Assembly (NCBI GenBank): GCA_037127315.1
Contig: JBBBDQ010000348.1
Location: forward strand, 2,541,501 to 2,605,500
Length of the DNA stretch: 64,000 nt
Source: Ascarosepion bandense
Lineage: Eukaryota; Mollusca; Cephalopoda; Sepiida; Sepiidae
Direction of reading: 5' to 3'
Shown here: positions 49,576 through 58,964 of the stretch, one piece after another
Layout: every line of letters begins with the position of its first letter
Position numbering within the stretch: position 1 is the stretch's first letter
Translations under genes and position numbers: made by a program
Notes under the pieces: model-generated
Databases searched by the model: none
What the model saw: only the letters and a program-made list of their open reading frames with translations
What the model was told of the DNA's origin: nothing

Positions 49576-50110
49576 AGGATATATTGAAATACAAAAGAGT
49601 AAATTTATTTAAGAAAGTCGCCATTGGCTTCAAACATAGTCTCCGAATGACTTCGGAATCTCCTATATCCTTTCTTTAAGTTGGTGAATGTTGCCATGGT
49701 CTTTGACTTCAGTTCATCTTAAGTGGTACAATGAGATTTGTTAGTCTTTATCTCAATTCCGATCCGAACTTAATAATCAAGGAGTTTGAAATCTGCGGAG
49801 TTAGCTGGCTATGTGCAAGGTATGGAGTGGTCGCATATATATCTGACAGACATGGCTGTATTCTCCTGCTTGTGTGATATGGTGCAGATTCGTGTTACTA
49901 GATATAGGGTCTTCCAGCAGCCACCTTCTTGGTTCAGGGCAACACTACCGCCTCAGGGCATTTGATTTAGGCGTCAATAGTGTGTTAGACTAGTAGTCAT
50001 TTTCATATCTGAACGATCATAGAGAATTTTCCGGTTTGCCAACCCATCGTAATCATTATTAGACTCATGCAACACTTACCGAATCCAATGCACTGTCCTC
50101 AGATTGTCAT
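49576..50110 (-). pseudogene. Mariner-type transposase remnant
   Basis: On the minus strand broken frames read DNLRTVHWIRKVLHESNNDYDG (N-terminal DNA-binding region), then NQEGGCWKTLYL and ICTISHKQENTA, then WPANSADFKLLDY-like PANSADFKLLDY, then DELKSKTMATFTNLKK and FRSHSETMFEANGDF. The order fits a mariner-family transposase with an internal deletion. The catalytic DSAP-type block is destroyed, while an Asp remains in the third position. The SINE A tail abuts its 5' end at 50111. Confidence 0.7.
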
Positions 50111-50398
50111 TCAGTCAGTCAGTTAAAGTGCCATACGTCTCGAAAGAGACATGACTAACTGGGCAGAAGATTATCTCGCAGTAGGTTGCCATTGCTTTCT
50201 GCGGTAGACTGGTTGCCGACCAAGGCTATAGAACCCAATCGGTCCTGGAATTTGACCCATAACTGGAAGGAAGAGACGGATTAATACCTTTCCCAAGGGT
50301 ATTTGCACGTAAGTGAATACAATGGATTCGACTGGAATTCGAACTCGGCTCCCCGGTTTCTCTTTCCGAGCCGATATCCACTGTACCACAACGCACAT
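50111..50398 (-). mobile_element. SINE family A, near full length
   Basis: From CAGTCAGTCAGTTAAAGTGCC to CCACTGTACCACAACGCACAT on the plus strand. The head keeps ATGTGCGTTGTGG and GAGTTCGAATTCC. A 20-base stretch around GTGATACACGC is deleted in the tail. Minus-strand open frames here are translations of the SINE. Confidence 0.9.
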
Positions 50399-50640
50399 AT
50401 GGTGCTCTTTTTCTCACAGAGGGTACTCAACTGACATTAGTATACTGTGCAGACGACAAAATTAAAAACAAACAACACGCATGCGCAAAATAAAAGATAT
50501 TCAATGGCGACAATTGCATATCCTGTATATGTGTGTGTGTGTGTGTGTTCGCGTGTATGTGTATGTGTCTGCGTATGTGTGCGTGTTCAAAAATGAAAAT
50601 AAAAGCCCGTCTATATGGGTGCATATATGTGATGTGTAAA
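50399..50640. other. Unassigned with (TG)n
   Basis: Contains (TG)n and TGTATGTGTGCG words at 50527-50586. Confidence 0.5.
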
Positions 50641-51099
50641 TTTTTCTTATTTAATTGAAGCCATCCACCAAAAGTCTCTTTTGCGTCTCTTCTCCGCTCT
50701 TGATGACGTAAAAGGCCGACGCTTTCTAACTGAAACAGGAAATGGCGCTCGGCTTCGTTACGTCATCATGACGTCAGTCATTTCTTTGAAAGATTCTACA
50801 GTAACAGAACTGGAAACACTGGCGACAATTTTCCTGCCATCTCTTATTGCTAACCATTTCCCATTCAAGAATCGCCGTTTAAATGGAGAAGTAAATAAAA
50901 CCCATAAAAGATAAAGGATATTTTCACTAACGGTTTCGCTTCATCTTTTCTTTGTAGTTTTAATAACCTTGATCAATCGTTTGATTTCAATATATATTTT
51001 TCATTTACTTGTCGTTCCTTCGCTCTTGTCTCTCTATAATATTCATCTTTCCCATTCTATCGGATGTAGGTCCTTTTTCATCTTCTCAGTCTGACACTG
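50641..51099. other. Unassigned, non-repetitive, with CRE-like motifs
   Basis: A GC-richer block at 50650-50900 has three TGACGT words (near 50702, 50765 and 50769) including TACGTCATCATGACGTCA. A 77-codon plus-strand frame (50681-50914) has varied composition but no recognised domain. This is the best candidate for unique, non-transposon DNA in the window. Confidence 0.35.
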
Positions 51100-51511
51100 A
51101 GATTGGATGACGCATTAGTATAGTCCAGGACGCATTTCAAAAGATAACCAGAGTAGTGAAAAACAGGAAAATTTCATTAGAAACAAATAAATAAGTGCTG
51201 GACTGCTAAGCGATATCTGCCCTTCCGTATGGCAGCGAATGTTAGATGATCTCTTCAAGGATGGAGAGGCTTGAAGCAGCAGAAATCTGGTTCTGCAGGA
51301 GGATGCAGATAATAACATGGCCCGAGCTCGTAAGCAGTTACTACGTGCTGGAGAGGAAGACTTATACTTGACATCAGGAAGAGTCAGCTGAGGTTTCTGC
51401 GATATCCAATGATGAAAGAGTGCCTGGAGAATCTAATACTTACAGGACCGGCAGAGAGAGAGATAGAAGAAAGCAGCACGAGACATACTTGATAGGCTTA
51501 AGCAAATGTAT

Positions 51512-51515
<4 letters not shown>
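51100..51515 (+). pseudogene. C-terminal fragment of the second LINE type, longest copy
   Basis: Broken frames read FQKITRVVKNRKISLETNK, then VLDC and SALPYGSECW, MERLEAAEIWFCRRMQ, and IRKSQLRFL. This is the thumb/C-terminal region that follows the RT core. It ends near ATGTATGG, where a TA tract begins. Frameshifts occur near 51230 and 51380. Confidence 0.7.

Positions 51516-51516
<1 letters not shown>

Positions 51517-51551
<35 letters not shown>
51517..51551. repeat. (TA)n microsatellite
   Basis: A TA tract that directly follows the LINE fragment. Confidence 0.9.
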
Positions 51552-51554
<3 letters not shown>

Positions 51555-51671
51555 AGAGAACCAAGGAAGTAACCCTGACGGGTGAACTGATTATTTCATG
51601 GAGGGTTTTTTACGAAACTCTGTAGTTAGGATGATGAACAGGTAACAGTAGTCAAATGACAAAAGTTTAAT

Positions 51672-51721
<50 letters not shown>

Positions 51722-51928
51722 GTTCTTTCTTTTTTCTATCTATCTATCTATCTATCTATCGTTCTTTCTTTTTCTATCTATCTATCTATCTATCTATCGT
51801 TCTTTCTTTTTTTCTATCTATCTATCTATCTATCTATCGTTCTTTCTTTTTTTCTATCTATCTATCTATCTATCTAACTATCTATCGTTCTTTATTTCAA
51901 TCTATCTATCGTTCTTTCATTCGTTTTT

Positions 51929-52003
<75 letters not shown>
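51672..52003. repeat. CTAT array with CGTTCTTTCTTTTTT spacers
   Basis: Blocks of CTAT alternate with CGTTCTTTCTTTTTT-type spacers (six occurrences), giving a higher-order unit of about 45-65 bases. The spacer differs from that of the GATA arrays elsewhere. Confidence 0.95.
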
Positions 52004-52278
52004 CTAATAAGGGAAGAAGCAGTCAATCAGACAAGGCCGAAATTTTGTCTTCAAGCGAAATTTGTTTTCTCATAGATCGCTCAATATTATTATATCTGCA
52101 CAGTTTCGTATTCCAACGAAATATTTCGTATTCACAATTTTGTGTTCTAATGTAAAACAAGCAATTTTTATAATTTTTATTCTTTTATATTAATCCGACA
52201 TATTTTTTATCATTATGAAATTTTAGAGAACAAAGTAAAAGAAGCCGTCAGAGTAGCATTTGTGTTTATATTTTATTA
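52004..52278. other. Unassigned AT-rich sequence
   Basis: Nothing recognised. Confidence 0.35.
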
Positions 52279-52625
52279 GTTTCACAGTAAAAGGGTGGGA
52301 ACTATTTGCTAATCATGTCGCTCGAGTAAATTCATATATAGAGGGCACCAGTGAGCTAAGTTCATCGGAACAGAAGCCGTGAAAGTTTTTGTAGAAGAGA
52401 CACAGGGTGGCCGCATTGCGCCGGTGAGAAAGTGACTGTTTCTCAGCTGCCAACATTACAGATAGGTAATTGTAGATTTATATATATGCAGAATTGTTTC
52501 AGACGGTAAAAACATTCTGCCCCTACACAGAGAACCGACTTTCTTAGCAGCAGCTTTAGCTATGAATCCTATATAATCATTCCACTTCCACTTTGAGGTC
52601 TGTAGTGAGAATTAACCCGAAATTT
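52279..52625 (-). pseudogene. Jockey/CR1-type LINE fragment
   Basis: Plus-strand words GTAAAAGGGTGGGAACTATTTGC, AGTTCATCGGAACAGAAGCC, CGGTGAGAAAGTGACTG, TCAGACGGTAAAAACATTCTG and TTCCACTT..TTTGAGGTC are the complement of the LINE C-terminal region, from the GLTL/DLKW segment to the RLATR segment. Both 5' and 3' LINE ends are absent and a deletion lies near 52445. Confidence 0.8.
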
Positions 52626-52722
52626 CAGTTATAAAGAAAAAAGTGATGTGTGGCTATTTTACATTAATCCACTTGAATGGTAGTGCCCATAATAACTATA
52701 ATAGAAATAATGTCATCTTTTG

Positions 52723-53341
52723 TGTTGTGGGGTTCTCCCTTTTCATAAGACGCACTCGTCCAGAGTATACTTATACCACTGCTATAGAAGCGAGACCGGC
52801 GATTGTCGCGTTTTCTCACGGTAATTCTTTTGATACTGTCAGCTCTCAACCTCCGGACGGAGAACATTAACTCAGTCGTAGCTCCGCCGAAGGGTAGAGT
52901 CACGACTAGGTAAAATTAGACAGATATTTTTGGCTGGGCTATATGGCTCGGAGGATCCACGTTAAAAAGTCCTTGTGCCACATTTTGCCGTAGTGGGGGG
53001 ATAAATAAATACCGAGTACCTCGTTTTCACAGAGAGTTAACCGGAGAATACGAGAGTCCAGAGAGAGATTAGCAGTCAGTACCAAGTAGTTCATAGTAGC
53101 TCTGTGTTCTACTCATCGAGAAGATTATTACGCAGTACTCGTCAGCGTCCGATGTGAACATACTCAATATACTACAGCTTCAACTCCAGAGGCTTGTACA
53201 TATACATTTTACTCACCTGTATTCCTGGACTACTAATCTTCATTCAAGTCTGTATCCTTACGTTAATACACTTATTTTCTATCTCAATTACTGGTTGTTG
53301 TATATTTATTTGTGCGGACCCCATTCCCAGGATCCACAACA
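52723..53341 (+). mobile_element. Solo LTR, family 1
   Basis: It begins TGTTGTGG and ends CCACAACA, a perfect 8-base terminal inversion typical of LTRs (TG..CA). It is flanked by TTTTG (52718-52722) and TTATG (53342-53346), a 5-base target duplication with one mismatch. Length is 619 bases. It contains one copy of the block duplicated in the LTR at 32334. No internal region or second LTR is nearby, so it is a solo LTR left by recombination. Confidence 0.75.
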
Positions 53342-53639
53342 TTATGATAGGAAATGGAAGAGGAATTATGGATATCTAGGTTCACACGTGGATGTCCAGC
53401 TCCATATAATAAAATAAAGCTCATCTGATTGTAACATTTCTTACGTCAACACCCTTAACACAAGATCCTGATTTTATTAGTCTTTAATAATCTTACGTGA
53501 AGGCAATAAAGTTACTAAGACGCATAGAGTTAGTTAGAATGACGGAAACTGAGAAAACTTTGCTGAGTAGAAACGATAATGAAAAGAATAGAACTTAGGG
53601 ACGAAGATGAAGATTGATGTTGCATTTAAATTTTTGAGA
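53342..53639 (-). mobile_element. Decayed LINE 3' region (tentative) and unassigned flank
   Basis: AAGGCAATAAAGTTACTAAGACGC and TGATGTTGCATTTAAATTTTTGAGAACGC resemble the duplicated unit at 37332 and the LINE 3' coding end on the minus strand. Confidence 0.35.
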
Positions 53640-53935
53640 ACGCTTGTGGTGCAGTGGGAATCGGCTAAGAGAAATTGGGGAGCCGAGTTCGAATTCCAGT
53701 TGAATTTCTTACATTCCCTTACGCATAAATACCCTTGGGAAATGTATTAATCCGTCTCTTCCCACCAATTATGGGCTAAATAACAGAACAAATTTGGTTC
53801 TGTAGCCTTGAATGGTAACCAGTCTACCGCAAAATGTAATGGCAACCTACAGCGGGACAATCTTCTGCACAGACAGTTATTTCTCTTTCGAGACATGATC
53901 ACCCAAGCGTGTATCACGTATGGCATCTTACTGGT
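53640..53935 (+). mobile_element. SINE family A, full length
   Basis: CTTGTGGTGCAGTGGGAATCGG, GAGCCGAGTTCGAATTCC, AATACCCTTGGGAAATG, ACCAGTCTACCGCA and ATCACGTATGGCATCTTACTG. The GGATGTGCG leader is missing. Confidence 0.9.
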
Positions 53936-54598
53936 TGAATGAAAAATAAAGTGTATATTAACTTTATTGAACATCTGATTTGCCTAACTGCAATTGTCCT
54001 GAGAAGTTTCCTTGACAACAATGTCTACGACATACTTTTATCACCCAACCAAATCCTTTTGTAAAATTTCTGTCATTTCTCTACTTAAAATCATGTTAAT
54101 TCAGTGATATATCATTAAAATATGATGATGATGATGTTGAATATCTTGGCAGAACTAATTAGAAGCTTAAAAACTAAGATTCATCAGCACGAAGCGACTA
54201 AGATCCGGCGAATTCAATGCAAACATTTGCATACACTTGTAAATATTAACGGATCTGAGTTTGGAAAACCATTTAAAAATAATCCAATGTGCGCCTTGTT
54301 TTTCAAAGAAGATATTTTTGCCGAGTTCAGCAGAGTGCATTCGGAATACCTTCTGAAAATTATTTAGGCCTTTTACATTAAGTTTCGATAACTTCCCTCT
54401 GCAAGACGAAGGAGTGGAGATTGAATCTAAATGCAATGTTTGATTTATACCGAGGATTCCATTTTTATTTTTTGCAGTTGTACACATATCTTTGTTATTC
54501 CTTTTCTGTTTATATATTTTTTCAATCCACCACTTTACAGTAAGCAGTGTTTCTTCTCCACATTTCCCTATACTTCTTCTCTTTGATATTGATATATG
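53936..54598. other. Unassigned sequence
   Basis: A plus-strand frame of 81 codons (54122-54367) and an overlapping minus-strand frame of 106 codons (54487-54167) have mixed composition but no recognised domain. No function is assigned. Confidence 0.35.
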
Positions 54599-54820
54599 CA
54601 GGGTGCGATGGGTAAATTGACTTTATTGATATATACAGGGTACGATGAGTAAATTGACTTTATTGATATATACAGGGTGCGATGAGTAATTTGACTTTAC
54701 TGATATATACGGGGTGCGATGGGTAAATTGACTTTATTGCTACATACAGTGTGCGCTAGGTAAATTGTCTTTATTGATATATGTAGTGTGCGATGGGTAA
54801 ATTTAATTTTATATTTTTAA
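54599..54820 (+). repeat. Six 37-bp repeats of a mariner terminal end
   Basis: Units start at 54599, 54636, 54673, 54710, 54747 and 54784, exactly 37 bases apart. Each reads CAGGGTGCGATGGGTAAATT then GACTTTATTGATATATA. The last unit continues into non-repeated sequence. The CAGGGT..CGATGG..TAA word is the inverted partner of the right end at 55846-55880. Confidence 0.9.
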
Positions 54821-54980
54821 TATCGCATATCCGCGTTGTTTGTTCCTTTTTTTCTTTTCTTTTTTTCTTTAATTTGTCGAGTGCACAGAATAGTACTGTC
54901 AACTGGACACCGTTTGTATAAAAAAGAGAACTATGACACTATTCACTCCGACAAAATTTAAGAAACAGCGTTCTGTACAG

Positions 54981-55419
54981 CAGGAGTTGTTACTCTCGAC
55001 CCTCGGGCCACATACGGCACGTGACTGATTTTAGTTCGGCCCGCCAACCTTAAATTTAACTAAACTTAACCGAGTTACCATAGTCTTTTTCCTTGTCTTT
55101 CTAGAAGGAGAAAAAATAATGAGAAGAGGTCTGAACATAAACAAGCATATGCAAACTTAGAAAAGCAAAATGGATTTTGGCTGCCGAAATTTTAACGAAA
55201 GCTGGAAATATTGCTTTTTTTTTTCATTGAGTACTTTCGGAAATGTGTTTGCTTAATTTGTTAAGAAGCAATTGCTGTAAAGAAAGTTTCTCCAGACCAA
55301 ATCAGCCTTCTTGACGGAAGGTTGAGACAATTTATGATAGTACATTTTATATTATTGCCCACAACCGAGCCACTGCATAGTTGTCTGGCCTGCTCTCTTC
55401 AAAAGGTTACCAACCCCTG
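54981..55419. mobile_element. hAT-like MITE with 8-bp target duplication
   Basis: The ends CAGGAGTTGTTACTCTC and (reversed) CAGGGGTTGGTAACCTT form terminal inverted repeats. They are flanked by CTGTACAG (54973-54980) and ATGTACAG (55420-55427), an 8-base target duplication with one mismatch as expected for hAT elements. The internal CGGGCCACATACGGC and CGGCCCGCC words also fit. Length is 439 bases and there is no transposase. It interrupts the mariner reading frame. Confidence 0.8.
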
Positions 55420-55886
55420 ATGTACAGCTTGGCATCTATACCGGAAGCTTCAGTTCGAACTTTTCATTATGTTTGAGTGTCAATCTGAGGACAGTGCAGA
55501 GGATTCTGAAAGCGTTGGATGAGATTGCGATTATAAAGTTTGACAATTTCTTCGCCTACCACGTTTCTTCTGACCACCTAACTCCCTCGGCTACAACCTC
55601 CTTGATTATTATGCGTGGGATTCAGAAACCAACCACACCTCTTGTAACACCAAGGATGAACTGAAAGCAAGAATTACGAGAGCATTCACCAACTTAAAAA
55701 AAGAGACCATCCAGTAGACATGAAGGCGACTCCGAAGTCGTCTGAGGGCTGTAGCAGAAGCCAATGACGATTTTATTGAATAAATTTATGCAAATATTTC
55801 AAGATATGTTTGTGTAATTTTGCTAAGTATATCTGTTAAAATGAGATGTCAATTATATTTTCATTATCCATCGAACCCTGTATATA

Positions 55887-56070
55887 GAGTACTGTGCAAA
55901 AGTATTAGGACAAGAACTATTTTATCTTTTATGAGGCAACAAAGTAAAGTTTAAAATCACCCCAGTCCTAACACTTTTGCACACTACCGGTCGTGTGCAA
56001 AAGTATTAGGACAGGGGTGATTTTCCTAAAAACCTCACTGAAATTCAAATACAGGTTGAAAATCCAAGCA
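55887..56070. mobile_element. Tc1-type terminal repeats, non-autonomous copy
   Basis: AGTACTGTGCAAAAGTATTAGG is followed 80 bases later by its inverted form CCTAACACTTTTGCACAC and then by a third, direct TGTGCAAAAGTATTAGGAC. The same three-part layout begins the transposon at 45584. It lies six bases after the mariner right end. Confidence 0.75.
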
Positions 56071-56382
56071 AATTGCTAATAAATATTGATTATTTAAAAC
56101 CAGGTGTAAAAGAAATGTATTAAAAAAAAGTTATAGTTAATTTTTTTCTATTTTCTATTAAACAAGTTATTTTGAAACTACTCATTATTCTGTTTTCATT
56201 GGATATGACTGACTTTTTCTTATTCCCCACTGTCGAATTGAATGTCAATCGGTACGTTTCCCTTTTATAAAATTTTCTATCTCTAGAAAACGTCGATGTG
56301 AAAAAAATAAGTGTAGGTAATTAGTAAGTTAAATTCAAACCACCACTTTTTTATGCTAAAGTTAATCTAATACAAGGGCCAA
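56071..56382. other. Unassigned AT-rich sequence
   Basis: Nothing recognised. Confidence 0.35.
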
Positions 56383-57159
56383 GATTGGAGTAGATAGATC
56401 TATCTATCGCCCGGTTTACACTCCACCCACGTCTATTGAACAGGTTAAGAGGCTCATCCCTTGTTCCCTGTTTAGGATGTGGTTTCCGGCTTTCTCTTTT
56501 CAAATCTTCTCACATTGTTTTTTTTTCAATTGGAGTAGATAGATCTATCTATCGCCCGGTTTACACTCCACCCACGTCTATTGAACAGGTTAAGAGGCTC
56601 ATCTCTTGTTCCCTGTTTAGGATGTGGTTTCCGGCTTTCTCTTTTCAAATCTTCTCACATTGTTTTTTTTTCAATTGGAGTAGATAGATCTATCTATCGC
56701 CCGGTTCACACTCCACCCACGTCTATTGAACAGGTTAAGAGGCTCATCTCTTGTTCCCTGTTTAGGATGTGGTTTCCGGCTTTCTCTTTTCAAATCTTCT
56801 CACATTGTTTTTTTTTCAATTGGAGTAGATAGACCTATCTATCGCCCGGTTCACACTCCACCCACGTCTATTGAACAGGTTAAGAGGCTCATCCCTTGTT
56901 CCCTGTTTAGGATGTGGTTTCCGGCTTTCACTTTTCAAATCTTCTCACTTTGTTTTTTTTTTTTCAATTGGAGTAGATAGATCTATCGCCCGGTTCACAC
57001 TCCACCCACGTCTATTGAACAGGTTAAGAGGCTCATCCCTTGTTCCCTGTTTAGGACGTGGTTTCCGGCCTTCTCTTTTCCAATCTTTTCACTATTAAGT
57101 AGCCCCCTGCACATCAGTGGCGCTAACGCCTTGCTCGGGGTGATATGATTAAAAAAAAG
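56383..57159 (+). mobile_element. 145-bp tandem array with LINE-like tail (5 units, most regular)
   Basis: Units start at 56406, 56551, 56696, 56841 and 56987. The first four are nearly identical and spaced 145 bases. Each holds ATCGCCCGGTT(C/T)ACACT, CCACGTCTATTGAACAGG, GATGTGGTTTCCGG, a T run and CAATTGGAGTAGATAGA. The last unit runs into AAGTAGCCCCCTGCACATC, CCTTGCTCGGGGTGATATG and an A run. Repeated open frames (FRMWFPAFSF) arise because the unit is not a multiple of three and the frames overlap. They are not a gene family. Confidence 0.92.
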
Positions 57160-57665
57160 AGAGACATTTAAGTGAGATAATGTGTGTGGCATATGAAAAT
57201 AACAGTATGAGGATATGGTGGACAGATAAAGTTTAATCATAGAGTTGAAGAGGTTGCGATTGTAGTGTTCAGAGTAGAATCCACGAATCTTTTGTAGACA
57301 TTTCCAGCACTTGGGAGACTCCTTGGAATGGAAAGCCTATTTTTCTTTGAACATAGCAAGCTTGGTTTGGCGTCACGGTCTGAGCTGGTGATACTACAGA
57401 ATGTTACTATGAAAAGAACTAGTTTTCAATTTAAAAAATAAATGGACGAGGGGAAAATATGAGAAAAGAAAAAAGATTTATAACTTCCAATTTTTTTATC
57501 ATATACGAAAGTTTCTGTTTTTTTTTTTTTGTTTTTTTTTTTTTCCACTCAGCCATTAGCATCAATTGTATCCGAAAGAAAACATACAAGTCCCAAAAGT
57601 TAAAATGCTGGATGTATTATTTTACAGAGGAAATTGCATATCAATAAAAAATTATAAAGAATTTG

Positions 57666-57667
<2 letters not shown>
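57160..57667. other. Unassigned with poly-T
   Basis: Two poly-T runs at 57518-57544 and AT-rich flanks; nothing else recognised. Confidence 0.35.
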
Positions 57668-57707
<40 letters not shown>

Positions 57708-57717
57708 TGAACAGACT

Positions 57718-57769
<52 letters not shown>

Positions 57770-57784
57770 ATATGAACAGACTAT

Positions 57785-57828
<44 letters not shown>

Positions 57829-57834
57829 TAGAAC

Positions 57835-57889
<55 letters not shown>

Positions 57890-57904
57890 ATATGAACAGA
57901 CTAT

Positions 57905-57940
<36 letters not shown>

Positions 57941-57950
57941 TGAACAGACT

Positions 57951-58010
<60 letters not shown>

Positions 58011-58029
58011 ATATGAACAGACTATGAAC

Positions 58030-58082
<53 letters not shown>

Positions 58083-58094
58083 TGAACAGACTAT

Positions 58095-58138
<44 letters not shown>

Positions 58139-58145
58139 TGAACAC
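57668..58145. repeat. GATA array with ATGAACAGACTATGA spacers
   Basis: Seven or more GATA blocks are separated by (A)TATGAACAGACTA(A/T)GA. The spacing is more regular than in the other arrays, with an alternation of the AAGA and ATGA spacer types. Confidence 0.95.
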
Positions 58146-58429
58146 TGGAAGTAAAAGCAAAAAGTGATTTCTTACCATCAGACAATTGGCATAAACATTC
58201 AATCTAAATACATTTTCTTTGTGTTGAATATTTTTGCAGTTAGTTTTTAGCATGTATTATAAGCAAACATTCCTCTAAAGAACGATCTTAATGTCCTAAT
58301 GGCAGAATATTTTCTAAATAACGTGTCACATTTTTTGCTATATCTTCATTCTCTAATTTATGTAAGCGCACAAAATGAGTAGCAACACATTGACAAATAT
58401 TGCAGAGTCATATTTATAGTTAGGGAAAA
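58146..58429. other. Unassigned AT-rich sequence
   Basis: Nothing recognised. Confidence 0.35.
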
Positions 58430-58712
58430 TCAATCAGTTAAGTGTCATGTGTGATACTCGCTTAGGCGATCATGTCTCTTTCGAGACATGACTGACTGGG
58501 TCGAAAATTTTGTCGCTGTAGACTGGTTGCCAACCAAGTCTTTAGAACCAAATCTGTCCTGTATTTAACGCATAGCTTGTGGAAAGAGACAGATTAATAT
58601 ATACCCCAAGGTTATTTACGCGTAAGTGAATGTAACGATGTCAACTGGAATTTGAACCCGGCTTTCCCATTTCTCATTGCGAGCCGATATCCACTGCACC
58701 ACATTCTTAGTG
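58430..58712 (-). mobile_element. SINE family A, near full length
   Basis: CAGTTAAGTGTCATGTGTGATAC, GATCATGTCTCTTTCGAGAC, CTGTAGACTGGTTGCCAACC and TTTGAACCCGGCTTTCCC to CCACTGCACCACATTC on the plus strand. It is the complement of the family from tail to A box. Confidence 0.88.
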
Positions 58713-58964
58713 AAAGTAAAAGCCTAAAAAAAATATTTATATTTTTCTTCTTTTTCAAAAAATTTGCTACGAATCTTTTCTAATAGGATTTTTCGAACAC
58801 TGAATGATTTTTTTTTTTTAATCGTGTCACCCCAAGCAAGGCATTCCACTGCCACTATAGCGCAGGGGGTTACATAGAGGGATTGGGTATAGGAAATGTT
58901 AGAAGGAGGGTGATAGACGACTTAGGATGTACGTAGGGAGAGAGTTGGAGAGAGTGGGTGTGAG

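Larger units (their letters stand above)
54599..55880 (+). mobile_element. Mariner-type transposon remnant with amplified left end and nested MITE
   Basis: The left end is the 37-bp array; the right end TCCATCGAACCCTG is followed by TA at 55881. Inside, KKQRSVQ at about 54960-54980 continues after the MITE as LGIYTGSFSSNFSLC and SVNLRTVQRILKALDE, the N-terminal part of a mariner transposase. A deletion then joins DEIA to a C-terminal part (CNTKDELKARITRAFTNLKK, RRLRRRLRAVAEANDDFIE) in another frame. The catalytic core is lost. Confidence 0.75.

Noticed and set aside
50171..50417. Two overlapping minus-strand frames of 63 and 75 codons
   Set aside because: They translate the SINE A copy; equivalent frames appear in other SINE copies.
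56436..57098. Four similar overlapping frames that look like a tandem gene family
   Set aside because: The 145-bp unit is not a multiple of three, so each unit re-creates the same frame in a new phase; units end in a LINE-like tail and vary by slippage of the T run.
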